Part shown: one piece after another, positions 50,220 to 59,182 of the stretch
How the letters are laid out: each line of letters opens with the position of its first letter
Numbering within the stretch: the stretch's first letter is position 1
From: an uncultured Muribaculum sp.
GTDB taxonomy: Bacteria; Bacteroidota; Bacteroidia; Bacteroidales; Muribaculaceae
Direction of reading: 5' to 3'
DNA length: 64,000 bases
NCBI GenBank assembly: GCA_910587665.1
Contig: CAJUMZ010000002.1
Coordinates: 62,001-126,000 of the forward strand
Made by a program: the position numbers and the translations under genes
The notes under the pieces: generated by a model
Databases searched by the model: none
Told to the model about the DNA's origin: nothing
Seen by the model: the letters and a program-made list of their open reading frames with translations, nothing else

Positions 50220-51172
50220 TTCTTACTCCTTTCTCCGAACCTACGCGGCTTAATGTAACGGTCAATCAGAGGCACGACACTGTTGGCAAGAAGTATTGCA
50301 AACGACACACCCTCGGGATAAGCACCCCACTTGCGGATGACAATCGTGATAACACCGATAAGCACACCGAAAAGGATCATACCCTTATGAGACATCGGCG
50401 AGGTGACATAATCGGTAGCCATAAAGCAGGCACCGAGAATAAGTCCGCCCGAAAGCAGCTCTACCGCCACGTTGTCACCGAGGCAGAGGGTGAAGAGAGC
50501 CACTGTGCCGAGCACGGCGACAGGAATGTGCCATGTGATCACCTTTACGCAGAGCAGATATACAAAGCCAATCAGAAGAGCCACAGCGGCAACCTCGCCA
50601 AGCGAGCCACCCATGTAACCGATCGCCTGGTTTGCCAGGTTGACGTCGGCCGCCTGTATCTCGCCAAGCTTCAGCATGCCGAGGGTGGTGGCACCGGTGG
50701 TGGCATCGGTATATCGCCAAGCGTTTTCCAACGGCACGGGCCATGAGGTCATCTGCACGGGGAAAGAGATCAACAGGAACACACGGCCCACGAGGGCGGG
50801 ATTCCATATATTACAACCCAAGCCGCCAAACGCCATCTTGCCGATACCGATCGCCACCACGCAACCGATAAGCACGATCCAGACGGGAAGATTTGAGGGA
50901 AGGTTGAAAGCCAGGAGCAAGCCGGTAAGGATGGCGGAACCGTTGGCGAGAGTCGCATCCTTGTTGCCGAACATCCACCGGTTGACGGCATACTCGACAG
51001 CCATACATCCGAGCAGCGCGGTCACTGTCACTATCAAAGCGCCTACACCGAAGAACCAAAGCGAGCAGGCGAGCGCGGGAAGAAGCGCTATTATGACGTG
51101 CCACATGCAGGTAGAAACCGTTCTGCCGGTATGGACATGCGGCGACGCCGAAACTGTTAACATCGGGGTCAT
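50216..51172 (-). CDS. rnfD: Rnf complex subunit RnfD (covalent FMN)
   Basis: A 318-residue membrane protein with about ten helices. The FMN-threonine site is in DATTGATTLG near residues 155-165. The conserved FGGLGCNIWNPALVGRVFLL near 118-138 is also typical. It couples flavin redox steps to ion movement. It follows rnfC by 11 bases. Confidence 0.94.
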   Translation of the reverse strand: MTPMLTVSASPHVHTGRTVSTCMWHVIIALLPALACSLWFFGVGALIVTVTALLGCMAVEYAVNRWMFGNKDATLANGSAILTGLLLAFNLPSNLPVWIVLIGCVVAIGIGKMAFGGLGCNIWNPALVGRVFLLISFPVQMTSWPVPLENAWRYTDATTGATTLGMLKLGEIQAADVNLANQAIGYMGGSLGEVAAVALLIGFVYLLCVKVITWHIPVAVLGTVALFTLCLGDNVAVELLSGGLILGACFMATDYVTSPMSHKGMILFGVLIGVITIVIRKWGAYPEGVSFAILLANSVVPLIDRYIKPRRFGERSKK

Positions 51173-51183
51173 TTTTCCATTGT

Positions 51184-52536
51184 TTATTTTTGCTGCCGGG
51201 CACGGATTATGCCGCCGACAGTAGTTTTACCAAGTCTAATATAATCAAGAATCGGGCGCGAGGACGGACACGTAAAGCTACAGCAACCACACTCAATGCA
51301 ATTCATCACCTTTGCCTTTTCCACCTCATCCCAGCGGCCGAGACGTGAAAGGGTGCTTATGAGATACGGCTCAAGCCCCATCGGACACGCGCTCACACAT
51401 GCGGCACAACGGATACAAGGCTCAACCTTGCGGCGTACGGAATCCTTTTCAGGCAACATCAGTATGCCGGAAGTGCCTTTCACCGTAGGAGCGTCAATCT
51501 GCACGACACTCTTGCCCATCATCGGACCTCCGAGGATAATCTTGCCGGTGTCGGCAGGCACACCCCCCGCCACGTCTATAAGCGCCTTGATATTCATGCC
51601 TATCGCGGCACGATAGTTACCGGGGCGCTCGACCGACGGACCGGTGACCGTAACGACACGCTCAATGAGCGGCTTGCCGAATTTCACCGCCTCATAGACG
51701 GCATATGCCGTGGCGACATTCTGCACGATCGCACCCGTAGCGATAGGGAGCGCGCCCGAGGGCACTTCCTTGCCAATGGTGGCGTCGATAAGCTGTTTTT
51801 CACCGCCTTGGGGATATTTCACCTTAAGCCCCATCACCTCGATACGGCTGTCGAAGGCAGCCTTACGGGTAAGCAGCTCGATGGCATTACCCTTGTTGGC
51901 CTCAATGCCTATTATGGCGCGGTCAACACCCGCCGCCTTCATCAGCATGCGCACTCCGGCGATAATCTCGTCGGAATGCTCGAGCATAAGGGCGTGGTCG
52001 TTGGTAAGATAAGGCTCACACTCCACGGCATTGATTATAAGCACCTCAGCCTTGCTGCCCGGAGGAGGCGAAAGCTTGACCTTCGTGGGGAATGTGGCAC
52101 CGCCAAGCCCGACTATGCCCGCCGCATCAATAATCGCGACAAGCTCCTTTGAGTCGAGCGCGGCAATCTCCTCGTCGGAACGCAGCGGCTTCATTGCCGC
52201 CATCGCGTCAAGGTCGTGCAGGTGATCCTCGTCGGTAGCCGTTATGGTCACGGTGTCAACGGGGATGCCGAACGCAGTCTTATATTTATCCACTTTAGTT
52301 ACAGTGCCTGATATTGAGGCATGCACATTAGCCGAGACGAAACCGCCGGCAGCGGCAATAAGGTCGCCACGGTCCACATGGTCACCCTTTTTCAATTCAC
52401 ACTTTGCCGGTGCTCCGATATGTTGCGCGAAAGTAATCACGACCTCGCGCGGCAGCTCCACGAAGATAATCTTGTCGGAAGCTGTGAGTTTGCTTTCAGG
52501 CGGATGCACGCCGCCTTTACGGAATGTATGCAACAT
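51184..52536 (-). CDS. rnfC: Rnf complex subunit RnfC
   Basis: A 450-residue cytoplasmic subunit. It has an N-terminal barrel-sandwich domain, an NADH/FMN-binding domain (GLGGATFPTKVKLSPPPGSK near 143-162) and two C-terminal [4Fe-4S] motifs, CIRCAACVSACPMGLEP and CIECGCCSFTCPSSRP. It connects the complex to NAD(H). It lies 4 bases after rnfB. Confidence 0.95.
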   Translation of the reverse strand: MLHTFRKGGVHPPESKLTASDKIIFVELPREVVITFAQHIGAPAKCELKKGDHVDRGDLIAAAGGFVSANVHASISGTVTKVDKYKTAFGIPVDTVTITATDEDHLHDLDAMAAMKPLRSDEEIAALDSKELVAIIDAAGIVGLGGATFPTKVKLSPPPGSKAEVLIINAVECEPYLTNDHALMLEHSDEIIAGVRMLMKAAGVDRAIIGIEANKGNAIELLTRKAAFDSRIEVMGLKVKYPQGGEKQLIDATIGKEVPSGALPIATGAIVQNVATAYAVYEAVKFGKPLIERVVTVTGPSVERPGNYRAAIGMNIKALIDVAGGVPADTGKIILGGPMMGKSVVQIDAPTVKGTSGILMLPEKDSVRRKVEPCIRCAACVSACPMGLEPYLISTLSRLGRWDEVEKAKVMNCIECGCCSFTCPSSRPILDYIRLGKTTVGGIIRARQQK

Positions 52537-52540
52537 GGTA

Positions 52541-53377
52541 TTATTCGGTTACCTTTGTTTCTTTAACTATTCTTGTAGTGTGGATAGCCTTTGTCGGGCA
52601 TTCAGCCACACACTTGTGACACAGACGACACTTCTCGAAGTCGATGTAAGCAAGATTGTCGGCAACTGTGATCGCCTCAAACGGGCAGACTTTCAGGCAC
52701 TTTCCGCAGCCAATACAAGCCGCCGAACATTCCTTACGCGCCTGCGCGCCACGATCCTTGTTGGCACAAGCCACCCACACGCGGAGTCCCTTGGGCCCTT
52801 TTGCACGCAATTCGATGATGTGACGCGGACAAGCCTTTGCACACGCCCCGCACCCGGTACACTTCTCGGCGTCAACGACGGGAAGTCCGGTGACAGGGTC
52901 CATGTGGAGCGCGCCGAAACGGCAAGCCGCCACACAATCGCCGCAGCCGAGGCATCCGTAAGGGCAGTCGGTAGTGCCCGCGCTCAGAGAGCTGAGGATG
53001 GCGCATGAGCGGGGACCGTCATAGTTAGAGGTGACAGGCCGGTTTTCACAGGCTCCGTTGCAGCGGAGCACGGCAACCATAGGTTTTGCCGCCGAGGCGG
53101 TAAGTCCGACGATCTCAGCGATTTTTCCCATCGCTTCCTCACCGGCACCGGGACACATCAGATTGTCAAGCGAATCGGCGGATGCACACGCGCATGCGAA
53201 GTCATGACAGCCTGAACGGCCGCAGCTTCCGCAGTTTGCACCCGGAAGCAACGCCTCGATCTGTTCGATACGGGGGTCTTCCTTCACATAAAACCGCTTC
53301 GAGACAATAAAGAGGATCAGGGCACTCAAGATGCCGATGCCTCCTAAAATTAAAATAGCAATAATGATTGGTGACAT
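52541..53377 (-). CDS. rnfB: Rnf complex subunit RnfB
   Basis: A 278-residue protein with an N-terminal membrane helix (about residues 4-24), a C-x2-C-x4-C cluster domain (NCGSCGRSGCHDFACA near 48-63, with the distal Cys in LMCPGAG), then several ferredoxin-type motifs: CLGCGDCVAACRFGA, CTGCGACAKACPRH, CIGCGKCLKVCPFEA and CRLCHKCVAECPTKA. It is the presumed entry point for ferredoxin electrons. It follows the RseC gene by 46 bases. Confidence 0.95.
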   Translation of the reverse strand: MSPIIIAILILGGIGILSALILFIVSKRFYVKEDPRIEQIEALLPGANCGSCGRSGCHDFACACASADSLDNLMCPGAGEEAMGKIAEIVGLTASAAKPMVAVLRCNGACENRPVTSNYDGPRSCAILSSLSAGTTDCPYGCLGCGDCVAACRFGALHMDPVTGLPVVDAEKCTGCGACAKACPRHIIELRAKGPKGLRVWVACANKDRGAQARKECSAACIGCGKCLKVCPFEAITVADNLAYIDFEKCRLCHKCVAECPTKAIHTTRIVKETKVTE

Positions 53378-53423
53378 CTCACGGTAATTTGTTGGTATTA
53401 ATTAATGATTTATTTTTGGGTAA

Positions 53424-53849
53424 TTATACTTGAAGTCGGTCGATATTCCATGTAAATTTTCCGGCTACACGGCGACGTATCATATAAAGCAGCGCGAAAT
53501 AGAGCGAAGTCAATGCAAGCCCCGACAAAGCGCACAATCCTTCATCAAGCCCCGCCATACCGGCAAGCACGACTCCGAGAGCAAGCGCCACACAAGGCAG
53601 CACAAGGGCTATCAACGTGGCGGAATATTGCTTGTTATCGGAAATTGTCAGCCTTACGGTGTCTCCAGGCGAAAAAACGGCATCCTTTTTAACAGGGACC
53701 TCAATGAGATCGCCGTCGTCGCCCGAAGTCTTGCACATGAATCTCACGCTACAGCCTCCACACTTGTCGGCACCGTCATGTATCTTCACAAAGACATGAC
53801 CCGCGGTCACCCTGACCACAGTGCCCATATGGGAAACAGTCCCGGTCAT
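53424..53849 (-). CDS. RseC/MucC-family protein (SoxR-reducing system type)
   Basis: A 141-residue protein with an N-terminal domain carrying three cysteines in the spacing CGGCSVRFMC near residues 34-43, then two membrane helices (about 82-125). This is the RseC family, often linked to rnf genes in Bacteroidetes and to redox control. The ATG overlaps the stop of the DUF1015 gene (TGATG), so the two are coupled. The TTG one codon upstream was not used. Confidence 0.88.
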   Translation of the reverse strand: MTGTVSHMGTVVRVTAGHVFVKIHDGADKCGGCSVRFMCKTSGDDGDLIEVPVKKDAVFSPGDTVRLTISDNKQYSATLIALVLPCVALALGVVLAGMAGLDEGLCALSGLALTSLYFALLYMIRRRVAGKFTWNIDRLQV

Positions 53850-55096
53850 CAATCGCCAAGCTTATGGATAACGAGTCCGGAGCGTAGTTTAGGCTCAAAC
53901 CATGTAGTCTTCGGGGGCATGATGTTGCCGGTGTCGGCAATGCGCATCAACTGCTCCATAGACACGGGATAGAGCGCGAGGGCGACAGCCATCTCACCTG
54001 AGTCAACACGACGCTTCAGCTCTCCGAGACCACGGATGCCGCCCACGAAATCAATGCGCTTGTCGCTACGCAGGTCATGAATGCCAAGCAGGTCGCGGAG
54101 TATAAGATCACTTGAAATTGTCACGTCGAGCTGACCGATTGGGTCACTGTCGTCATATGTGCCCTCCCGCGCGGTAAGGCTGTACCACTTCCCGTCGATA
54201 TAGAGCGAGAAATTGTGCAGACGGCAAGGGCGATACTCGCTCTCCCCTTTCGGCTCCACGACAAAGTGCTTGGACAGTGCGTTCAGGAAATCATCGACAG
54301 TCATGCCGTTGAGATCGCGCACCACGCGGTTGTAGTCAATTATATTCAGATGGGATGCGGGGAAAGCAACGGCAAGGAAATAATTGTACTCCTCGTCGCC
54401 GGTATGGTTGGGATTAGCCTTAGCCTTCTCATTGCCAACAAGAGCCGCAGCAGCCGTGCGGTGATGCCCGTCGGCGATGTAAAGCGAAGGTATCGCGGCA
54501 AAAGCCTCGGTGATAGCCTCGGTCATCTCGTCATCGTCGATCACCCAGAATTTGTGACCGAAACCGTCGGGAGCCACAAAGTCATATTCGGGAGTACCGG
54601 ATACCACTTTGCCTATGATGCCTTCAAGCACTTCATTGTCGGGAAATGCAAAAAACACAGGCTCGATGTTGGCATCGTTGACACGCACATGCTTCATGCG
54701 GTCTTCTTCTTTGTCGCGACGTGTAAGCTCATGCTTCTTGATGCGACCTTCCATGTAGTCGTCAACATTAGCGGCCACGACAAAACCATACTGTGTCCTG
54801 CCGTTCATGGTCTGGGCATATATATAATAATGCTCCTTGTCATCCTGCACGAGCCACCCGTTGCGCTGAAACGCATTGAAATTGCTTACCGCGCGGTCAT
54901 ATACCTTGGGATCGTGCTCATCGGTCCCCGGCTCAAAGTCGATCTCCGGCTTTATGATATGGTACAGGGATTTCTCATTGCCGAGAGCCTCCTGACGCGC
55001 CTCCTCGGAATTAAGCACGTCGTAAGGCCGTGAAGCCACCTGAGTGACGAGCTCGCGCGGAGGGCGTATGCCCCTGAATGGTTTTACCTTTGCCAT
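53849..55096 (-). CDS. DUF1015 family protein
   Basis: A 415-residue soluble protein spanning a full DUF1015 domain: KPFRGIRPPRELVTQVASRP at the N-terminus, YIYAQTMNGRTQYGFV near 110, and the highly conserved LYIADGHHRTAAAAL near 205-220. The His-His/Arg motif is invariant in the family. In Bacteroidetes DUF1015 genes are commonly near serine biosynthesis genes, but here the gene leads the RseC-Rnf operon. The function is not established. A 193-bp MITE-like element lies upstream. Confidence 0.92.
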   Translation of the reverse strand: MAKVKPFRGIRPPRELVTQVASRPYDVLNSEEARQEALGNEKSLYHIIKPEIDFEPGTDEHDPKVYDRAVSNFNAFQRNGWLVQDDKEHYYIYAQTMNGRTQYGFVVAANVDDYMEGRIKKHELTRRDKEEDRMKHVRVNDANIEPVFFAFPDNEVLEGIIGKVVSGTPEYDFVAPDGFGHKFWVIDDDEMTEAITEAFAAIPSLYIADGHHRTAAAALVGNEKAKANPNHTGDEEYNYFLAVAFPASHLNIIDYNRVVRDLNGMTVDDFLNALSKHFVVEPKGESEYRPCRLHNFSLYIDGKWYSLTAREGTYDDSDPIGQLDVTISSDLILRDLLGIHDLRSDKRIDFVGGIRGLGELKRRVDSGEMAVALALYPVSMEQLMRIADTGNIMPPKTTWFEPKLRSGLVIHKLGD

Positions 55097-55120
55097 CGCT
55101 TGTCAGTTTTTTATGATATT

Positions 55121-55313
55121 AAGTAACTCTTATAAATTAGTTTATAATGAAAGTAATAAGTAAACCCTGGGGGCTGACACATCCTTACTCGTCTTTTCGG
55201 CGATTTTTGCGCTCTCGCTCAGTCGTGTAGCACGCTACACTCTTTCGCTCAATCATAAAAATCTCTCGAAAATCCTTCATAATTATGTATCAGCTAATTT
55301 ATGCGAGTTACTT
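55121..55313. mobile_element. 193-bp MITE-like element with 20-bp terminal inverted repeats
   Basis: The left end AAGTAACTCTTATAAATTAG (55121-55140) and the right end (55294-55313) are inverted copies matching at 18 of 20 bases. Inside are a second pair of inverted segments (TTTTCG..GATTTTT at 55194-55207 and AAAAATC..CGAAAA), a central perfect stem GTGTAGC / GCTACAC (55225-55240), and short direct copies TCGCTCAGTC and TCGCTCAATC on either side of it. It codes for nothing. No clear target duplication is visible. Nested symmetry suggests a palindromic mobile or structured RNA element. Confidence 0.65.
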
Positions 55314-55345
55314 ATGTTTAGATTTATAGTATTTACGATACATTA

Positions 55346-56611
55346 TTATTTGCGCAAGATGGTCTGCTCGCGGTCAGGACCTATCGACACGATTGTGATC
55401 GGTGTCTTAAGTTCTTTTTCCAGAAAGGCGATATAGTCCTTGAACTGTTCAGGAAATTCCTCCTCACTCCTCATCGCCGTCATGTCGGTCTTCCATCCGG
55501 GAAGGGTGACATACACAGGCTTGATCTCATCTTCCTCTATTGAGAAGGGGAAATCCTCGACGCGCCCGCCGTTTATCTCGTAGGCCACACACGCCTTTAT
55601 TTCGTCGAAGCCGTCGAGCACATCGCTCTTCATCATGATAAGCTGTGTGACGCCATTGATCATTATGGCATAGCGCAACGCCACGAGGTCGATCCATCCG
55701 CAGCGACGTTCGCGCCCGGTAACCGCACCATATTCATGACCGAGGTCGCGGATCAGCTTTCCGGTCTCATCGAAAAGCTCGGTAGGGAACGGCCCGGCGC
55801 CTACACGGGTGCAATAAGCCTTGAAAATGCCGAAGACCTCGCCGATCTTATTGGGAGCGACACCGAGTCCGGCACATGCCCCGGCACAGATAGTGTTGCT
55901 TGATGTAACGAAAGGATAGCTTCCGAAGTCGACATCAAGCATAGTGCCCTGCGCACCTTCGCAAAGCACGCTCTTGCCGCTGTCAAGAAGCTTGTTGACA
56001 AGATGCTCGCTGTCGACGATGTCATATTCCTTTATATATTCGATAGCATCGAGCCACTTACGCTCAAGCTCGGAAAATTCAGGCTCCTCACCCATCGAGC
56101 GCAGCACAGCCACATGGCGGTCGCGCGCGGCGGCATACTTCTTGTCAAAATTATGGAAAGTGTCGCCAAGGCGAAGACCGTTGCGACTAACCTTGTCGGT
56201 GTATGTAGGACCGATGCCCTTGCCTGTGGTGCCGATCTTTGCGCCGCCCTTAGCTTTCTCGTTTGCAGCGTCAAGGAGTCGGTGGGTAGGCATGATAAGG
56301 TGTATCTTCTTTGAAAGTTTGAGTATGCCCTTAAGATTTACGCCACTCTTTTCAAGCGCCTCCGCCTCTTCGCGGAACAGCACCGGGTCAAGGACCACAC
56401 CGTTGCCGATTATATTGGTCTGACCATGCTGGAATATACCTGACGGGATTGAACGGAGCACGTACTTCTTCCCTTCAAACTCGAGAGTGTGTCCGGCATT
56501 CGGACCACCCTGAAAGCGTGCCACCACGTCATAACGCGGAGTAAGTACATCTACTACTTTTCCTTTTCCTTCATCGCCCCATTGCAGGCCGAGCAAAACG
56601 TCAACTTTCAT
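55346..56611 (-). CDS. purA: Adenylosuccinate synthetase
   Basis: A 421-residue enzyme of purine synthesis that joins IMP and aspartate using GTP. GLQWGDEGKGKVVDVL near residue 8 and the GTTGKGIGPTYTDKVSR segment near 127 are diagnostic, as are GAVTGRERRCGWIDLVALRY and the C-terminal SIGPDREQTI. Length is normal. It starts one base after the Fur-family stop, so it is in the same operon and probably translationally linked. Confidence 0.96.
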   Translation of the reverse strand: MKVDVLLGLQWGDEGKGKVVDVLTPRYDVVARFQGGPNAGHTLEFEGKKYVLRSIPSGIFQHGQTNIIGNGVVLDPVLFREEAEALEKSGVNLKGILKLSKKIHLIMPTHRLLDAANEKAKGGAKIGTTGKGIGPTYTDKVSRNGLRLGDTFHNFDKKYAAARDRHVAVLRSMGEEPEFSELERKWLDAIEYIKEYDIVDSEHLVNKLLDSGKSVLCEGAQGTMLDVDFGSYPFVTSSNTICAGACAGLGVAPNKIGEVFGIFKAYCTRVGAGPFPTELFDETGKLIRDLGHEYGAVTGRERRCGWIDLVALRYAIMINGVTQLIMMKSDVLDGFDEIKACVAYEINGGRVEDFPFSIEEDEIKPVYVTLPGWKTDMTAMRSEEEFPEQFKDYIAFLEKELKTPITIVSIGPDREQTILRK

Positions 56612-56612
56612 T

Positions 56613-57104
56613 TCAACTATTGTTTTGTTTTTCTGTTTTTACATTTTCCTTGCGTTTGTTACGGCGGGCGCAAGCCGCACATGTCCCATAGACGTAGAGG
56701 CAAAAGTAGGAAGTGTGAAACGCCGAGTAGCTGCGGGAATTCATGAATTTCACAAGCTCGGGGTCCTGCGACTCCTTAATCTTGCCACATTGCTGACAGA
56801 TCAGATGCAAGTGATTGGACATTCCGGCAACCAGCTCGTACTGGGCAGGCTGAGAGCCGAACTGATGTCGCCTAACAATACCGCAGTCGATAAACAGCTC
56901 CATGGTATTGTAAAGGGTGGCGCGGCTCACATGGAAGCCATCATCCTCAATCGCGACATACAAAGCCTCGATGTCAAAGTGGCGCGTCATCACACACACT
57001 TTGTCAAGTATAGCATAACGCTCCGGGGTCTTCCTCAGTTTCTTAACCCTGAGATACTCCGTAAGCGCAGCCCGTGCCATTGTCCGTGACTTGTCGTCAA
57101 TCAT
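56613..57104 (-). CDS. Fur-family transcriptional regulator
   Basis: A 163-residue Fur/PerR-type repressor. The N-terminal winged helix (YLRVKKLRKTPERYAILDKV; FHVSRATLYNTMELFIDCGI) is followed by a metal-binding domain with NHLHLICQQCGKIKE (first Cys pair near residues 104-107) and a second pair CAAC near 147-150. Whether it senses iron, zinc or peroxide cannot be decided by reading. ATG 57104 was chosen because the longer frame runs through the promoter. It is cotranscribed with purA. Confidence 0.9.
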   Translation of the reverse strand: MIDDKSRTMARAALTEYLRVKKLRKTPERYAILDKVCVMTRHFDIEALYVAIEDDGFHVSRATLYNTMELFIDCGIVRRHQFGSQPAQYELVAGMSNHLHLICQQCGKIKESQDPELVKFMNSRSYSAFHTSYFCLYVYGTCAACARRNKRKENVKTEKQNNS

Positions 57105-57111
57105 CGCGGTG

Positions 57112-57119
57112 CAAAGATA
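57112..57119 (-). promoter_or_regulatory. -7 element of the fur-purA promoter
   Basis: Minus-strand TATCTTTG followed by C, with only 7 bases to the start codon, gives an almost leaderless transcript. Confidence 0.65.
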
Positions 57120-57241
57120 CGTCAATCTGCTCGGTTAACCAAATTTAGTTATCTAAATGTTTCCAAATGTTTTTGATGTCAAATAAGACTTTTCACGCAG
57201 TTTTTTTGTTATTTTGCAAAACAGATTTTTTCCGCAACGCA

Positions 57242-58654
57242 ATGACCAACGATAAAAAAGGCACAACGTCAAAGCTGTCCATGCTAATAAAGGGATGGAT
57301 CGAACGGATACGCAGTTTCTGGAATTACTGCGTGACAGGAGTGTGGAGCGACACTCGCCGCAACTGGAAAGTCAACACGATAAAGACATTGAACCTGTCG
57401 GCACAGTCATTCTTGAACAGCGAGTTGCAGAACCGCGCCTCGATGCTCACCTACAATACGCTGCTTGCGATAGTTCCCGCGCTTGCGTTGCTGTTTGCCA
57501 TCGGCAGGGGCTTTGGCTTTCAAAACCTGCTGAAATCGCAGTTGTTCACTTTTTTCCCGTCGCAACGAGAGGTGCTTGAGACCTCGATTGGCTTCGTGGA
57601 CCATTATCTCGCCCAGGCGTCACAAGGCATTTTCGTCGGAGTCGGATTGGTATTCCTCCTGTGGACCATGATCTCGCTCATGAGCAACATCGAGGACTCG
57701 TTTAACAAAGTGTGGGGAGTGAAGAGCAACCGCCCCATGGCAAGGAAAGTGATCGATTACACGGCAATCATGTTTTTGCTACCGATATTGATGGTATGCT
57801 CCAGCGGTATCTCGCTGCTGATGTCGACCACGATCGTGGACAATCCGCATTTCAAACTGTTTTCGCCGGCGGTCAAGGTGTTGCTTGACCTTGCCCCGTT
57901 TTTCCTCACTTGGCTGGCATTTACGGGAATGTACATGCTGTTTCCCAACACAAAGGTCAAGTTCAAGCACGCCCTGTATTGCGGAGTCCTTGCCGGCACG
58001 GCATTCCAGATACTTCAATACCTGTTTGTGTCGGGACAGATCTATGTGTCGAAGTACAATGCCATCTACGGTAGCTTCGCCTTCCTGCCGTTGCTGCTCA
58101 TATGGCTTCAGCTCGTATGGAGCATAACGCTTGCGGGCGCCGTGTTGTGCTACTCGTCGCAAAACATATTCCAATTTAATTTCAGCAATGACATCAACGC
58201 CATATCGCTCGACTACAAGCGCAAAATAGCCGTCGTGATAATGACCATAATCGTGAAACGCTTCAAGAGCGGTCTTCAACCCCTTACGTTCATGGACTTT
58301 GCAGCGCTGTATCACATGCCGTCACGCATAGTCACCGACCTCATCCGCGAGATGACCGACGCCGGGCTACTGTCGGTAGTCTATTCGGAAAACGAAAAAG
58401 AGCAGCATGCCTACCAACCGGCAGTCGACATCCACGACATCACGCTCGGCTTTGTGCTTGACCGCCTGAACTCACAAGGCTCCGACGAGTTTATACCGAA
58501 TTTCCAGGAAGAATTTGCCCCGATCATATCAGTTGTCGAAAATTCAATCGAAAACACGATAAAAGCCGACTCCAATATCCTGCTGATGGATATAGAGGTC
58601 GACATCTCGGGTACTCCGTCGCCAAGACACTCTCATATTAATTACCATAATTAA
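57242..58654 (+). CDS. YihY/BrkB-family membrane protein
   Basis: A 470-residue inner-membrane protein. The BrkB/YihY domain (LSAQSFLNSELQNRASMLTY; LNSELQNRASMLTYNTLLAI; MISLMSNIEDSFNKVWGVKS) has six helices. The C-terminal domain (about 320-470) contains a helical, winged-helix-like region (FMDFAALYHMPSRIVTDLIR). The family was once called RNase BN and is now considered a transporter-like membrane protein of uncertain role. ATG 57242 was chosen because the preceding residues match neither the family nor a signal peptide. The RidA gene follows after 12 bases. Confidence 0.88.
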   Translation: MTNDKKGTTSKLSMLIKGWIERIRSFWNYCVTGVWSDTRRNWKVNTIKTLNLSAQSFLNSELQNRASMLTYNTLLAIVPALALLFAIGRGFGFQNLLKSQLFTFFPSQREVLETSIGFVDHYLAQASQGIFVGVGLVFLLWTMISLMSNIEDSFNKVWGVKSNRPMARKVIDYTAIMFLLPILMVCSSGISLLMSTTIVDNPHFKLFSPAVKVLLDLAPFFLTWLAFTGMYMLFPNTKVKFKHALYCGVLAGTAFQILQYLFVSGQIYVSKYNAIYGSFAFLPLLLIWLQLVWSITLAGAVLCYSSQNIFQFNFSNDINAISLDYKRKIAVVIMTIIVKRFKSGLQPLTFMDFAALYHMPSRIVTDLIREMTDAGLLSVVYSENEKEQHAYQPAVDIHDITLGFVLDRLNSQGSDEFIPNFQEEFAPIISVVENSIENTIKADSNILLMDIEVDISGTPSPRHSHINYHN

Positions 58655-58666
58655 AATACAAAACAG

Positions 58667-59041
58667 ATGAAAAATCCTATTTCCACCAATGAGGCTCCCG
58701 GTGCAATCGGACCGTACAGCCAGGCTATCGACACAGGTTCATTTCTTTTCGCCTCGGGACAGATACCCATCAGTCCCGCCGACGGAAGCATTCCCGAAGG
58801 GATAAAGGCTCAGACCGCACAGTCGCTCGCCAATGTGAAAGCGATATTGAAAGCGGCAGGGCTGACTACCGCAAATGTCGTAAAGACCACGGTATTTCTC
58901 GCCGACATGGGCGATTTCGCGGCAATGAACGAAGTATATGCCGAGACATTCGAGGCGCCCTACCCCGCCCGCTCAGCTGTCGCCGTCAAGACATTGCCCA
59001 AGAACGTGCTTGTGGAGATCGAGGTAATCGCCGCGAAATAA
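58667..59041 (+). CDS. ridA: RidA family protein (enamine/imine deaminase)
   Basis: A 124-residue protein with the complete RidA/YjgF pattern: APGAIGPYSQAIDTG, FASGQIPISPADG, and ARSAVAVKTLPKNVLVEIEV, including the arginine that binds the substrate carboxylate. It hydrolyses reactive enamines such as 2-aminoacrylate. It is probably cotranscribed with the BrkB-type gene. Confidence 0.95.
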   Translation: MKNPISTNEAPGAIGPYSQAIDTGSFLFASGQIPISPADGSIPEGIKAQTAQSLANVKAILKAAGLTTANVVKTTVFLADMGDFAAMNEVYAETFEAPYPARSAVAVKTLPKNVLVEIEVIAAK

Positions 59042-59065
59042 ATGACCATTTTATGCAAAGCAAGC

Positions 59066-59107
59066 AAAAAAGAGCTATGTCAATTTTTTTAGCATAGCTC
59101 TTTTTTT
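59066..59107. terminator. Terminator after ridA
   Basis: AAAAAAGAGCTATG pairs with CATAGCTCTTTTTT around an AT-rich loop (stem core AGAGCTATG / CATAGCTCT), with T7 on the plus strand. The A-run gives it some bidirectional function for the minus-strand gene ending at 59183. Confidence 0.85.
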
Positions 59108-59182
59108 GAAGATTCTTTCCAAATATTGGGGAATTATCTATCCGGCGGTATAGCTACGCTCAGTCGGAAAGCTGAGCTTGGG

